DNA of 64,000 nucleotides, taken from assembly GCF_018139145.2 (NCBI RefSeq), contig NC_059478.1:23591001-23655000 (forward strand). Reading direction: 5' to 3'. Source of the DNA: Gymnogyps californianus. Its lineage: Eukaryota; Chordata; Aves; Accipitriformes; Cathartidae. Positions 9,379 to 22,836 of the stretch are shown here, piece by piece. The notes beneath the pieces were generated by a model. The model did no database searches. It was not told the DNA's origin and worked only from the letters and a program-made list of their open reading frames with translations. Position 1 is the first letter of the stretch. Each line of letters opens with the position of its first letter. The translations under genes and the position numbers were made by a program.

Positions 9379-10835
9379 AAGTGTAATTAAGACAAAGTGA
9401 ATGATGCATTTTTTTCAGCGCTGCCATTTCAGATGAAACAGAAGGGTAGGACAGGTTCCCAAGAAGGGGTGTTGTAGTAGGATAGTATGGCTGCATTAAT
9501 GGTATGGTACAGGGATCCATCTCCAGACAGGGCTCAGTGACGGGAAAGCATAAAACCTGACTAGTACATGGTCTTGCCAATCAGTGTATCACCGCTGTAT
9601 GTTGTGGATCACAGGTCCATGCACAGGTCCACCACACCTCTCTCTGCAGCATGGGGCTCACAAGTGCAGTTCCATTCTCTGCTGTTGGCAGGAGTTAGTG
9701 ATAACAGCTCGCTACTGCTAGAGGAACTCCTCTTTTGCTTGAATTACATAGATGGTGCTTCAGGTGCCAGAGGTCAGTCCCTGCTGACTCACACCGTATC
9801 TTTTCTTTAAGCAGCTGTGGTTCATTACTCATCAGTCTGCAGGGTTCTTCTGTTCACACCTCTGACTAACTTTTAAAGCACACTAATATGGAAGATTTAC
9901 AAGAAAATGGACTTCACTGCCTTGGATAAAAACAGTATTAATCATGCAAAGATCTGCTCCGTGCATTTGTAAATGTTGTGGGGAAACCAAGAAGCCTGGC
10001 TGTGTCCCAAGAAAGCGCTTATAGCACTAGAGCGATCTAGTTTAAAATCTCATTTTCTAAGTACTAGATTAAATAGATGCTGCAGCCCACAAGTGGAGTA
10101 ATTTGAAGTCTTTTCCAAAGCTCTTTTACAATATTAAAATCTCATTTGTTATGCAAGAAACCTTGAATCTGTGGAGGGCCAAGTAAAGGAAAAAAAAAAT
10201 CACCTTGCCATACTTCCCAAATGTGCCCAAATAAAACAGGTTAGGCAGAAGCACGAGTTGAAGCAGAAGTAGCTTCCAATAAGTCCTCCAGCTTCTGCAT
10301 GCAGCACAACTGCAAGAGAGGACTAGGTTTGAGAGTTTTAACATAGCAGAAGCTGCAACTATCATGTTTCCTACCCCTTTAATATTATTACAGTGTTAGA
10401 GGATCCTCCTCCTTTTGAAGCAGTTTGGTTCTCATCCATTCAAAATTGCTTCTGCAGTGCTGGAAGAAAGTCCAACTTCAGAAGCAATGTGGAATGAGTA
10501 AGACATAGTTTTCTCTTTGAAAAAAGTTAAATAGCTTTCTCAGCCTCTTTGGTTGCTAATTTAATCCCTCTGTTGGCAGATATTTTTACTTAAGTTGCTG
10601 GAAGAGTTGTCCTGCTTTACAGGCAGGTGGAAAACAATAATTCTTTGAAGACATCCCAGTCTGGAGAAAACACAGGCAAAACATTAACTTTGTCCTTGGA
10701 ATCACGATAAGGATTGGACATAGGGGGCTACTTGAGAGAGACTAATTTTAATTTCAGCTACCTGAATGCTGAAAGTCAGACTTGTAAAATTCTTTTTCAT
10801 AGCAAGGCACACATCTTAGTTGGCCAGGGCAAAGC
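9379..10835. other. Non-coding DNA, nothing identified
   Basis: Mixed-composition sequence. Open frames at 9568-9810 (+) and 10126-10365 (-) are under 81 codons and carry no motif I recognise. Confidence 0.5.
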
Positions 10836-10940
10836 AGATCCTTTCTGACCTCTGATCCAGTCTGACCTCTATGTCTTACACAACTATGTTTCACCCAAAT
10901 AACCTATATCAAGCCGAAAGACTTGAGTTATGCATTTTAA
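10836..10940 (-). mobile_element. Old CR1 fragment
   Basis: In + orientation the block reads GATCC...CAGTCTGACCTC, TTACACAACTATG, TTTCACCCAAATAACC, then TATCAAGCC...ACTTG. This follows the reverse complement of the 3' region of old amniote CR1 elements (GTCTGACCTCCTGTATAACACAGGCC..., CACCCA..., ATCAAGCCC..AACTT). It is diverged and short, and both ends are estimates. Confidence 0.55.
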
Positions 10941-11656
10941 TTTAGGAGTGAAATACTTAGCCTACTGTAACTACAGAAAAGAGAAAGCCAAAGCACCAAT
11001 ATTACACAAAGCCTTTGCAATGGCCAGGAACTAATGAGCAGAAGGAAGTCCAGATAGTTCCAAAAGCCAAACCACACCTCTGCAGCACAAAGTTGAAACA
11101 CTCCCAGAGCTCCTGCAGGCTAAGCCAAAGGAAAAACCTGAATTATCACAGGCCTGCAAGCAAATCGCTGCCAAGACACGCAAGGGAATTCTCTGCACCA
11201 GCTTCCTGGAGATTACGCTGACCTGACCTACTTACTATCCAGATGCCGGCTATGACTTGGTTTTGATGCTCACAAGGAACCCTCCTTTCACCAAAGTCAA
11301 AATATGTAAGGGGAACGGGCAGAGTGCAGAAGAGGAATTCATTCCTGGCAGGCCATTAGCAGAAACCCTCATGCATGAAATATAATATAATCATCATATT
11401 AATGCAGAGTTCTATGTAATAAAAGCAACCCCTAATTTCTTTCAGGGTTCACTGAAGGATAGAAACAGGTCAAGGAACTTTTAATTCCACACCTCCAGTA
11501 CATACAGATTAAAAAGTATCTCCCCAAACTGGAGCAAAGTAGATATTTCAAGAGAAGCAGCCAATTTCTCCTTAAATACTCATGGTGATGCAAGTCTACT
11601 GTCTCCCTAGGGCACTGTTCCAACGCTCCATCCCTTGAGTGCAGTGAAAACTAACA
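10941..11656. other. Non-coding DNA, nothing identified
   Basis: No supportable gene or repeat. The open frames of 63-68 codons at 11015-11221 (+) and 11432-11623 (-) lack any motif or splice context. Confidence 0.5.
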
Positions 11657-11990
11657 AGAGTCACTAATGACATGTTTGCTACAAAGGCTAGGTCTGTTCT
11701 TGATAATATTACTAGACCTATTAGCAGCATTTGTCACTGTTCAGTAGATCCTGCTGCATTGCTGAGTAGCGGTGATCAGTTACTTACAGATAGCTCTGTT
11801 CAGAATTGGCTGCAGTCTTGCTTTTAGTTGGTGAAAGTTAATTAATTCTCTCACTTTGGTGGGTTTATGCGCATACCTCACTTCTCCCCACATTGATTTT
11901 AAGGCCTCAGGGCAGGACATATTTCTTTTATGACTTCTACTTGTTCTACATGAATTCATATGCATACTTGTAAAGTGCATCTGAGATGAA
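11657..11990 (+). pseudogene. L2-like LINE reverse-transcriptase fragment
   Basis: The segment carries consecutive blocks of an L2-type non-LTR reverse transcriptase. Frame 11657 begins RVTNDMF (family KVTNDLL). After a frameshift, 11706-11765 gives ILLDLLAAFVTVQ, then a stop and ILLHC, matching LLDLSAAFDTVDH..LLHRL, where the catalytic Asp after AAF is lost. Further on, NWLQSC (11804-11821) sits at the usual distance for the WF.SYLS block. A degraded YADD-like stretch may lie near 11970-11990. Stops and at least two frameshifts make it non-functional. The right end is uncertain; pyrimidine-rich sequence at 12107-12360 might be more of the same element. It is not contiguous with the ORF2 tail at 1715-2310. 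Confidence 0.65.
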
Positions 11991-14900
11991 TATATAAACA
12001 CATTATCTAGTAAACTATCTGAGTGCTAGCAAACTATGAGCAACCCAACTGAAAAGTGGCAGCTCTGACAACTATCAGATACATATGACACAACTTTCCC
12101 AAAGTTGTGTCTTATTTAGTTTTCCATCTCCGCTTTCCTGCTTTTATTCTGCCACTAAATTGCCTTACTTCAACTCCCACTCTTAAATCCTCTAGCTTTC
12201 TCCTCCTCTCTCAGACTCATCCAAAAGGCCACCTACCTAACTCATGTAGTGGGCTCACAGCCTTATATTGCCTTTCATGTTTCTGCTGCATCAGTTATCA
12301 CTCGATCTCCGCAAGGATGAACAGTGCCAAAAGCACCAGTGTGAAGCAACTAAAATGAGAAAATGGGACCCCCCCCAAAAAAAGAGGACCACAAAACAGA
12401 AAAAGGAAAAAAGGATGATATAATAGCCCCTGTTTTTATGTGAAACATAGGGCAGCTAAACTCAGCACTGTGACATAAAATAGTACTGACATCTGCACTT
12501 TCAGAATGCGTAGTCTAATCTCCGTTGGAATCCCTAATGCTTAATCTGTCAGTCACCACACACAGATTTAGTACTTACTGCCAGGTATTAATTCCCAACT
12601 GTTTCAAGCATAAAAATCATCAGGATTGGACAATACGGCTAAGAAAACATGTTTTTTATCAACTCTTTTCACAGAGATGTCCTACCTTGTTTTAATTAAT
12701 AAAAAAGCAATACTATTGACTAAAAATTTAATCTTACCCTAAGTATTTTGCCAGTGTAATCACAGAAATATCTCTGAACCAGACTCAAATGTGAGGCTAA
12801 ACTCTCATTAAGAACGAAACCAAAATAAACCTCGCACAGTGGCAGATTAGAACTAAATCTCCTTTACTGTAAGTGGCAGAGGACTTTGGCAGGGAAATTT
12901 CTGGGGAGATTTTTCACCTCTGGACCATACCATCTTCTCTAGTTCAGAACAGCCTTGAGTTTTTACCCTCTGTGTTCCTTTGATTACTTTGGATGTAGAT
13001 CATGAGTTATAACAAGAGAGTGCACTCCTTAGCCACGTCACGCAGGTGTCCATGCACCCCAAGCATTTGCAAAACAAAGGTTTGTCTTTCCTTCCTACTG
13101 TTCTTTTCCTTCTAGAAAGTGGAAGAGTAAGTAAAATAGGTGGCTGTACAAAGGAAAAAGCAGGGAAAGATTATTCCCTTTAGGAAGGACAGGAAACAGT
13201 TAATCTGAAACAAATGTAAATAATTACCTCCAGTCTCCAGTTCCTACAAGTAAGATCTAAGTTGCATACAGTTCAAAGGGTTTATTTGCTTTACTGTTAC
13301 TAGTGTCATACAAATATTGAGCCAGAGGCCCCATTCCTGTACCGCACTAATGAAGCGTCAACTATATTGAGAATGTGATGCCCTGGGCACAGCTCACTGG
13401 AGCCCACTTGCAAGAACCCAAGATGAAGGGAGTAGCACTTTTGTAAAAATACTGGCAGCCCATGATTGTGTGATTGATAGTGAGAGAAATAAAATTCCAG
13501 GTCCGTCACCATATTCAGATCTCCTAATTTTCAGAATGACTTTCCTTAGTATTGTCCTGCACTATTCACAGCATATTTTGAATATGCTATATAGCCTACA
13601 CTACACTGGCATTTCAGGACAAGGGTTTTGAAACTTCCATAAAGTAACTCATAAAAGTAACTTTATTTTATGGCTGCATCCCTCATTAGACAATTTAGCA
13701 CCAATTGCCATTGGTCATCAAATTTCTTCCCCCTTCATTCACATTTTCAAGGCAGAGGTCACAAGGAATTACATCCCAGAATATGGCAGCTCCTTCATTG
13801 ACTAAGGCAGTCATATATTTTATTCTACTAAAGTCAAATGTCTTCTCTACCTTCTCATTTCAAAAGGTACAAACAGACAACAAGCATTTTCCAGCCAATT
13901 CTTGGCAGAGCTCCTTTAAACACCACAAAGTCATTCTGCTTGCCAACTCATCTACCAAATACTTTCTTTTGAATTGGAATGACCCTCACTTCAGTAAATT
14001 TTTAAATGTAAATGTAGTCGACAGACTGCCTGTATTTGCCAAACTAAGAGCTACACATTTATGAATACTTCTGTTCAAGTGAGCAGAGAATGCAAGACTA
14101 GGTGTTTATTTTATTTTTATTGACGATAATGTTTCTGTCTGATGGAAGGCTAAAAGCTTAAATAAAAAGCCTCCTTGAAGTGAAGGTCAGCACAATCAGA
14201 TACTTAGAACTCAAGGTTTAATTCACCATATGAAGGTTAGTAAAGGAAACCATCAGAGACTACTTTGCATGATGTTACTAATGCAGAAAGGCTAGCATAC
14301 CAATTGCAGCAACAGATTTTTATACAGGGTTGCTGAAACATTTAGAATGTCAACACAGGATCAATTTAACTGTCCAGTATCCCAATAATTATAAAGAGCA
14401 ACCCTGAGCAAGACTGCTTGCTAATTGTGAGCTAACACAGAACCTCAGCACTGGATCCAGACAAACAGACCTTTAGTATCACTAGACAAACAAGAGGGAG
14501 TGTTGTAATCTTGGTACCTACTGAGGAAATATTTCCCTTGTGCTAGACTGATATTTAAAAATAAATGCATTTTAAAAAATTATCAAATACAAACGAAATG
14601 ACTGTATAAGAACTACAAGCATGAGCTCAGTAAACACTATATTGAAAGGTTTCCTTCAAACACCCTACACTTTCAAATCAAATTAAAAAGTTACATGTTT
14701 AATTCTGCTCTGAAAATATTCCAAAATCATTATCAACCGTATGCAAGCCAGATTTTCACAAACTCAGCCTAGTGCTGTACATAACCAGGGGACTTTTGCC
14801 TGGAATAGAAAAGATAAATAACAATGCTGTGCTTCAAGATGTCCCAGGACTTAGTTACAAATTAAATAATACATCACCTTCTTCAAGGAGAAATCATGTA

Positions 14901-17805
14901 GCTAGAACTCCATGAAATGTTTGATCTAGCTACATACTAACTGCAGACAGACATCTCTAAAGTGTTATTGTTATTGACAAAACTTCCACAACAGGGACAC
15001 AACCTAATAAACCAGAAGGATCAATTATTTCTGCACTACATCCTTTACCATCTTAGTTCTCCAAGTCCTTTAACTAATTTCCTTAGGAGTAACTCAAAGC
15101 AATGGCAAAGAGTCCTTGGAAAAGTGTGTTTAACTTTATCAGACTTCTGGAGACTTCTGTGACCTAAGATCTGGTATTTATCAGCACATTCTGTAGTCTG
15201 TATAGCACATGCTTACATTAAGTATCAGTTTCTTTTCTCAGCAATTTTTCTATGAAAACACTTTTCTTTTGATGACATGGAATCATTTCAGCATCCCAGG
15301 AGAACAGCATCCCCTTCTCCCCCACATCTTCCCCCCTGCTTACATCCTCAGAAGCTGGCTCCAGCAGAAAGACAGCTCTAGTGCAGCCCATGCATCGAGT
15401 GGTAGAAACAATTGGTCCCAGATTCAACTGCTTCAGACAGCCACTGTGCCTGCATCTGTATGCAGATGCATTACCTCATTGAGAGCTCCTTCAAAAGCAA
15501 AGCACTGATAAAATACCAGCAGTACGTCATTAAATATCTGTCTTCACAAAGGTATCTGATCCTACATACATAAAATACTGACATTTTGCCCCAGCATGTA
15601 CTGGTTACTCCAAACACTTCATTAGAAATACAAAGATACTTGAAAAAATTTCATTTACAAATCCTTTCTTGCACAGTGGCCAATTCAGATCACAGTTCTC
15701 TTAAACATCATCTTTTATCAGTGCACTGGCTTTATGCCTTTTTTTAACCAATAAAATATGGAGGCCCTCTAGATACTGTGTCTTGGCTGGCTCTCACAGA
15801 AGACAGTACAGTAGACAAAATTGTCTGGTTTATTTGCAGCTGATCTGAAATAAATGTGAATTTGGTCAACATACCAATGAAAGTAGAGCTGCTTGGAGCA
15901 AACCACCTCCCACACTTCAGATCTGATCACTGGAACATCCACCCAGCACATGCAGCAAAATAGCATAGTTGGAAAGACTGGAATCAGAAAGCAAGTTGAA
16001 CAACACACGCACAGTGGATTCTTGCAGACACCCTTCTGGATAGTGTGAAACTGCAGTGACACTGTTTCCGATCTTTGTAAACCCCAGAGGGAGAATCCCG
16101 TACCAACGCATATTAATTAAAACCTTAGTTGATCCTTTCTTTAATAGAGCCGTCAAATTTGCATTTTCTGAACCAGTAAGCCAAAGTGGGTATCTAGTGA
16201 TGAAAGTGTTAGGTATTTGATACTCCTCAGAGTTACAAGCTTAGATCCTATCAGTAATCTAGTAAATATGCTCAGCTTCTTGAAATTTACTACAAGAAAT
16301 CTTTCAATAGAATCAAAAAAGTAAAAAAGGGAGGGGCACCAAGACAGCAGTTATAGAAAGTAGCAAAGTATGTTTGCCAAATTTTACCCAGCTTTAACCA
16401 CCATTCTACTCACATTGATATTTAAATTAATTAAATAATTTATCATCTTCCTAACAATGCCCAAGAATTATATTGATTGTGCCATTTAACAAGACAAAAA
16501 AAAAGCCATCTTAATTCTTACAGTGAACATAAAGAAGGAGTAATTACAGAACTACTGGATGGAAAACAATCACAGTATTTTAGTTAAAGAAGCTGAGACT
16601 AAGTAGTATAATGTACTCATCTGTTGTCTGTCATAATGAAGGCAGTAATTTGTTCCAATACCATTTAAGTATCTTAAATCATTTGGAATGCATGGTAAAC
16701 TTCACAACGGCATTGCAAACATTTAAAAAGCTATAATTTTGTTGGGAATCTGAGTTCAGGATTAGGGTGGCAACAACAGGGTGTGATTAAAGTGAGACAC
16801 TTCACTTTCAAAATTTCCAGGAGGGGTTCAGGGGCAGGGGAGGGGATGCTGTTTCCTTGGAAACTAGTCTACATGTATAGTTGCAGTGTTTAATATGGAT
16901 TAGATGGCATAGTTGAAGCAAATATAATTATACTTCTTTAAACTGAACAAATCTAGAATACAAAAATTTCCAGTCTCTAAGAAACATAAAAGGATGCTCA
17001 ATAGGAAAGATCAAACAGCAAGAGCGCACAACCAGAGCAGAAGAGAACAGACACCAGTGTCCAGGCTGTAAAAGTAATAATGAGAATAAATTCCATGTGT
17101 GTCCTCCTTTGTGATGACTGACTGCCACAAGCACAGTTCAATCTTTTATTTGTTTGTTCTCCCTACAGTCATTATTGGTAGGATACGTTTCACTTGGCAT
17201 AGGTCTTGGAAACAGGCTGCATTTCAGGAGAGCAAACTCATTTAAAGGCATTTTTGTTCACAAATACATCTTTTATAAGGGCCACACACAAGATATTTAC
17301 CAAGAAGCAAACCTTCAGGAAAAAAAAGTAGTTATAAAATATTGGCCAATCATCTTTGGTTTTAGCTTAGCTAATATTTTATGGGTATTCTGGAAGCCCA
17401 AGGCTCTCGCCCTCTGCACTTGAGGGATCAGCTAGGCAGGACTGCTTATGTGATAACTTTCACGTGGTTTTTAGACAGAATTTCCTAACTGAGTGGCCAT
17501 AAGACCTTCCATAAGATACAGCTACAGAAGGTGTATGTTTTAACTGGATATATTTTAGCCCCCAGAAACATCTGCTCCTGACCTGGAACACACTTATGAA
17601 TGCCCTTGATTTTATGATCTCTAGGGGTCTCTAATGTAAAGTACTGCAGCAGTCACTTGCCCTGCAGACATCCATGCACACGGTTAAGTCTTTGAACATA
17701 CACTCAACACAATCTCCATAAAGAACACTATTGGAAATCAGCTGAAACTAAAGGCTATAGCTAAAGGCAAAAATATCTCATACAGTTTACACTGAAGTCA
17801 ACCAT

Positions 17806-17823
17806 AAAAAAAAAAAAAAAAAA
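17806..17823. repeat. poly-A run
   Basis: There are 18 consecutive A residues. No retroposed sequence could be recognised upstream. Confidence 0.9.
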
Positions 17824-18837
17824 GTCTGCACAGTTTTCATCAGTTCACCTGCACTGTTGAATTACAGGAACCAACAAAAAGATTAGGAGAAAGAGAATAT
17901 TTAAATCACTGTGGTTTTTTAAGCACTTGAAGCTATTACACATCCATGAAAAAAAATTTATAGAAAGATAAAGCTGTTTAGGTTTTAAGTCAGAGACAGA
18001 TCAAAGTCAGCCCTGGATTGAAAGTCTATTTAAATCAGTTCTTGATACAATAAATTAAATTTTCGGATACAGAATGCAAAAAGCCAATAGAAAAATTGAT
18101 CTACAAAACCAGATCTGTTACATGAAACATTCCCTGATTACGAGGCACCGAAATAGCTGTCAACTCTCCTAACAACTCCATGTTAAAAGACACGTGCTCA
18201 TGACAGAACAAAACCACCATCATCAAGTTAAATCCAAGTTATAGGCCTGTATGCAATTTGTTCACATTTTAAAGTGAATTTAAATTTCAATGTGGGGTGG
18301 GTTTTTTTGTTTTCAGTGATCACCAAAGTACTGTATTCTAGTGCCCTATATTAATGGTGCCAAATTTCATTAGACTGTGACATTCAAAACCCAACTCTAC
18401 TTATTCAAGAGACTCCATGAAAGAACATACAGAGTATACCTCATGATTTGGAAAATATTCTTGATAGTCCACAAAAATTTGAAGTTTCCTATCACAAGTA
18501 AAAAAAGGGAAAACAAAACCAAACTACAACCTTTATTAAAAAAGCATGCTGACAGAAAAATACATTACTAATTTAAAATTAGTTCTCTATAATCACAGGA
18601 TTCATCAGTAAACATTTAGATGTACTTTTAAAAATTACTAGCTTTTAAGCCTATTAAATACTAAAATCTAAATGTAGCCAGGTAAATGTTACAGACTTGC
18701 ATAATATTAAGAAAATCTTTGGCATCATTTAAAGCAGCTGTCTGGGAGCAGGGGCACATCAGTATGAAAACTGTATTTTAAACACGATCTATATAGGGTT
18801 ATTGTCCAGTTTATTTATGACTGTTACCGTGATATAT

Positions 18838-18885
18838 GGTAGCATGACAATTGACCTAGTCACAATGGAGTTGTGTCATACTACC
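18838..18885. repeat. Imperfect inverted repeat
   Basis: GGTAGCATGACA (18838-18849) and TGTCATACTACC (18874-18885) pair in 11 of 12 positions around a 24-bp loop. It could be a MITE remnant or chance; no family was recognised. Confidence 0.5.
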
Positions 18886-20260
18886 AAAAAAAACCATAAT
18901 TTATAGTAAATACACATTTCTCATTTGTAGCAGTGATCTAGGGCAAAGTCTTACTAGAGTATAATTCTTGCAAAATACAGCACTGTTGATGTCAAAATCT
19001 AATGCAAAAATTTCCAGTGATTTAAACTTAGTCTCAGATGGCGTTGAGTAAAGAGCTCTAAATCAACTGAACACTCCTCTTAAATATCTATCATTTAAAG
19101 AACAAGACCACAAAGAGGAGGAAAAAACCCAAGATTTATCAAAGGTAAATGGGCTTCAGATAGCTTTAATACTCCTTGTGCTAGAAAGATACCACCGAGT
19201 TGGAGATGTCATATATAAAAACAGAGTTGTTATTTATAGTTGCTCCTTCTCTAAATTTAATGCTCAGCTTTCCAATGCAGAGTGTCATTTTTCCTCTTGT
19301 ATGGAGACTAGAAAGGAGAAAAAATGAACCTGCACTGAACATGTGCCTTTAACAGTCCTGTTCCTTTGACATGCCCATGCCCACTGGTTAAATCCTCTAC
19401 CATCAAAACAACAGCTGACATCTCTGCTGCTGGAACAATAGCTGCACTTAAACAGCAATTTATTTATTCCATATATAGATCATCCAATTATCCCTCAGGA
19501 TAATTAGCAAAATTGAAGAGTCTTTTTTAACAATAAAGTCACAAAGATGGTAAATCTGAGCAAGACATCACTTGCTTACAATGATACAGTAAATTAGTAC
19601 AAAAGACACTATTTCTGGCAATAAATAGCAAAGCTGTTCAAAAGGACCATAAGCTCAACTTTCATTTCCTCCTCATTCTTAAAACATTTCTGTTTTCTGA
19701 GAACAAAGTGGAGAAGGTAGAACAGAAGTTACTAGAGAGGTATATAATCCATTACAAATGGATCTGTCAGCCACATTTAAGCTTTTATCATTTACATATA
19801 TGTAGATATAAAAAGAAAAAGTCAAGTCTATGAAATTGTTCTGTCTTAGGTTTCAAAAATTCTACAAGTACGTCTTACTATTTTGGTTTAGCATCTTACC
19901 ACACTTCTCATTGTGTATTTGTCTGTAATAAAGTTGTTCTGCTGATTCAAATGTAGTAGTAGTAAAATTGTGCAACAAGTCTACTAAATTAAAGCAATTG
20001 TTAAAAATAAAGGTAACTAAAACACTATAATTTATAGGTACACACTGAATACAGAGTAACTTACTACCTGCAAAACACCAAACAAACCAACTAATCTATC
20101 AGTCAATAGTAATCAATCAGGTTTGCTCTCTAGGGTTTTTGGTACTGTCAAAAGCATTTAGGAATAAATCCAGTGATGAAGCCAGAGGAAACCCTTCCAA
20201 CTTGTCTGTCTAGCGAATGCATCTCAAGTAGTAGCAACCAAAAACTTGCACAGTTAGTTT

Positions 20261-20292
20261 ATTTTGAGTTCAAAATATTTTGAGTTCAAAAA
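20261..20292. repeat. 16-bp tandem duplication
   Basis: ATTTTGAGTTCAAAAT is followed directly by the same unit with one change at the last base. Confidence 0.85.
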
Positions 20293-20961
20293 CACATAAA
20301 AGTAATAGTCAAACAATGGACAGAGAAGGACAACAAACAGAAAAACAATCACTTGGATGATGTTCCTTATACCTTACTAGCTCACGATGAAAAGAACAGG
20401 TTTTTCTGACTGCTGGGAGCAGGACATGGAGAACCAGAAGGCCCCTAAATAAAGCCTAATCGAGATGGAAATTATACTTTTTGTTTGTTTGCAACTTCAT
20501 GTTTTCTTTAGATACCTTGTCTCTAGTTCAAATATTTATGGGCTTTGACTTTATAAAATTGGAAGAAAATTTCTAAATGAGGACATTTCAAACATAAAAA
20601 GATTCTTGTAAAATTTGACTTTCTGTGGGTACATTTTAATGCCATCTCCCCTCCTACCCCCCATTTCACCATCCCACGTCCATTTGGGAAGACACATACA
20701 AGCTCGAGTTATTTCACTGTCACTAAATCTGTAGTTTTCAATGAAAAGTCAGCTCTCAGCAAAAACATTCCCTAAAGGGAGCTACAATTGCAGGCAGTTC
20801 TGGATATGCAGAGAAATCCCTGCTCTTCCAATCTTTGTCTGTAAGCGAGGCAGGTTCCTCATTGGTGCCAGGGAATACAAAATGCTTCCCGTTATGATGC
20901 CTGGAGTAATATTTGAGCTCGTACCTCTGCTTATGCCTCTTCTTCTCTTCACTGTTCTTAC

Positions 20962-21026
20962 TTCAGCAAATCTCCCACTGGAGTCAATTAGAATTTTGCT
21001 TGAGTAAGCACTGCAGGGTATGGCCT
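20962..21026 (+). repeat. Palindromic amniote repeat, copy 1
   Basis: CTCCCACTGGAGTCAATTAG then AATTTTGCTTGAGTAAGC and ACTGCAGGGTATGGCC follow a repeat I know from bird, turtle and crocodilian DNA (CTCCCATTGACTTCAATGGG, TTTTGCCTGAGTAAGGACTG, CAGGATTTGGCC). It overlaps the end of an 88-codon open frame (20741-21007), which is therefore probably not a gene. The family name is not certain. Confidence 0.5.
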
Positions 21027-21175
21027 GTTGGCATTAAATAAGTCATCATTTTTAATTGGCATTTTAAGTTCCATCAAACTACAGACTATATCTCATACTG
21101 CCTTAGTAAATGTTTGTACAGGGTAACAATTTGGATCATGTTAATATTCATGAGTGATCCAAATATACACTGTAC

Positions 21176-21215
21176 AAATACCGAGGTTAGGTGACTTATT
21201 TCAGGACAAAAGATA
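21176..21215 (+). repeat. Possible MIR-like scrap
   Basis: GAGGTTAGGTGACTTATTTC resembles the MIR core GAGGTTAAGTGACTTGCCC. It is very short and may be chance. Confidence 0.25.
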
Positions 21216-21304
21216 TCCAGATCTATTCTTCTTAAATTAGTATGTATTTTGAAAGTCATAAGACAGCCCAAAGTTATTTATTTTAGGGCATGCACATATT
21301 TCTT

Positions 21305-21420
21305 TTAGATCATTTGGTCCAGTGCCAGTAAGTACTGTGTATACTGAAGACCTTATAAAAGCTTGTTTTATCAGTAAATTCATCCTAAGCCTCTTTTTAA
21401 GTGTAACATTATTCATCTTG
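21305..21420 (-). mobile_element. Possible old CR1 fragment
   Basis: TAGATCATTTGGTCCAGTGC resembles the reverse complement of the CR1 3' end (GATCATCTAGTCCAGTCCC). The following GTAAGTACTG...GACCTTA and CTCTTTTTAAGTG loosely fit the next CR1 blocks. The match is diverged, so confidence is low. Confidence 0.35.
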
Positions 21421-22006
21421 AAAAGGCAATAACCGTATGCTCACCACTTTTCACGATTACACTAGCTGCTATCAAAACACCCCAAAATCTCTCATTATTG
21501 GGATTTCTTGTTGGGACTTTCTCCCCGATATCAATCCTCCTCCCCCTTCAAAAGGGGCATTAAAACAAGCTTTTGGGTTGTTGAGTTAGCTGTATTATAC
21601 ACTCAGGATGTCTATTCTTTGAAGCACTTTGGGACTAGAATTTGTATGAACTTCAACAGATGTTGTAGAACATAACATCAGATTACTTTTTCTTTTTTTT
21701 TTAGGATCCTAAACCACTTAGCATAATATCATTCTGGATATGTGAAGGACAAACTTCACACTGATGAACAGCCTATCTCACAATTCCTGTTCACACATGT
21801 GCATCTGTTAGCTTCTATGGAAATACACGTAGGACCCTAAGTTACTCTAACCTTCAAAATCTAGTTTTTCCCCCAGTTTCTTCAAATAAAGAAACATGGA
21901 GACTTTACTGAGCCTCATGACATACATTTCAATCCAGAAAGTGATGGGGTTTTTTTTCTGTCCTGTTAACCCTTTTGCAAGCCTAAATCATACTCTTCCC
22001 CCCGTG

Positions 22007-22022
22007 CCCCCCCCCCCCCCCC
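22007..22022. repeat. poly-C run
   Basis: There are 16 consecutive C residues, inside a 68-codon frame (21896-22102) that is probably not coding. Confidence 0.9.
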
Positions 22023-22836
22023 AAGGAAGTCCCCATTTCTTGGAGCACCAATCTATTTCAAACATCCCCATGGCTCAATTCCTGATGCACCTTCAAGATT
22101 GATGACAGCTAAAAGACAGAAAATATTGAGTTTGTGTAAGATTAAGTCATGCTTACAGAGAATGGGTAACTAGAAACTCAAAGGAACACATGAGCTTATG
22201 TACACTATCCTTATGTACAGGCAGAACAAAAAGTGAAAACACTAAGTGCCAAATCAAGTGGATTGTTTCTGTAGCATCCTAGAGTTAAAAGGCAAATTAC
22301 AATCAGTCCCTCAGTAAAATTGAATTTGACACCTCTTTTCTATTGAGATTAGGAATTATCATCTTGCAAACCTGCACTTTGGAGCATCAGTGTCAACCTG
22401 TCTGGAATGTAATTTAGATTTTTCAGTAACAAAAATGCCTACTCTTCTGTAGTCATTAGTGGCTGGCATAAACAGTCTGACAGTACTATAAATGAAGGCC
22501 CCGACAGTTTGCAACACTAATCCAATATTTTGCCAGTAGCTCTAGAGGTCTCTCAGAAGGGGGAAAAAAATCTGCACCTCTTTAATCAGAATCCCTTTTT
22601 CTTATTCTTGTACTGATGGTTTGCAGGTCTTTTTGTGGGACAACCTGATTTCTGTTGAAGAGCTAGAAAACACACAGTGGAGTTAAGAATTACAAAACAT
22701 TTATGCACATGCTTAACGCTCTTATCATAAAAAGATGAGCTAATATAGATTAGCAGTTATTTCTTAGAGATGAATCCAAAACTAATGAGAAAAAAAAAAA
22801 GTTTATTTTGAAATGGTAACAGTCTGGGATCTCTCA

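Larger units (their letters stand above)
11991..20961. other. Long non-coding stretch without recognised gene
   Basis: About 9 kb of AT-rich DNA. Visible items are a possible MIR-like scrap at 12830-12875 (GTGGCAGATTAGAACTAAA then TCTCC), an 8-bp-arm inverted repeat at 15451-15470, an A18 run at 17806-17823, an imperfect hairpin at 18838-18885 and a 16-bp tandem duplication at 20261-20292. The open frames (largest 13705-14064, 119 codons) show no domain. A TAATAAAG-type poly-A signal near 19927 has no supporting transcript structure. Confidence 0.5.

Noticed and set aside
12107..12360. 3' continuation of the L2-like element
   Set aside because: Pyrimidine-rich with a faint LINE-like look (CTCTCAGACTCATCC), but no clear ordered motifs, so not annotated.
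19920..19940. AATAAA-type poly-A signal of a gene 3' end
   Set aside because: Common hexamer in AT-rich DNA; there is no upstream coding frame or other transcript feature.
20741..21007. 88-codon frame with a hydrophobic C-terminal stretch
   Set aside because: Its end lies inside the palindromic amniote repeat and there is no domain; hydrophobicity follows from CTT/CTC-rich DNA.
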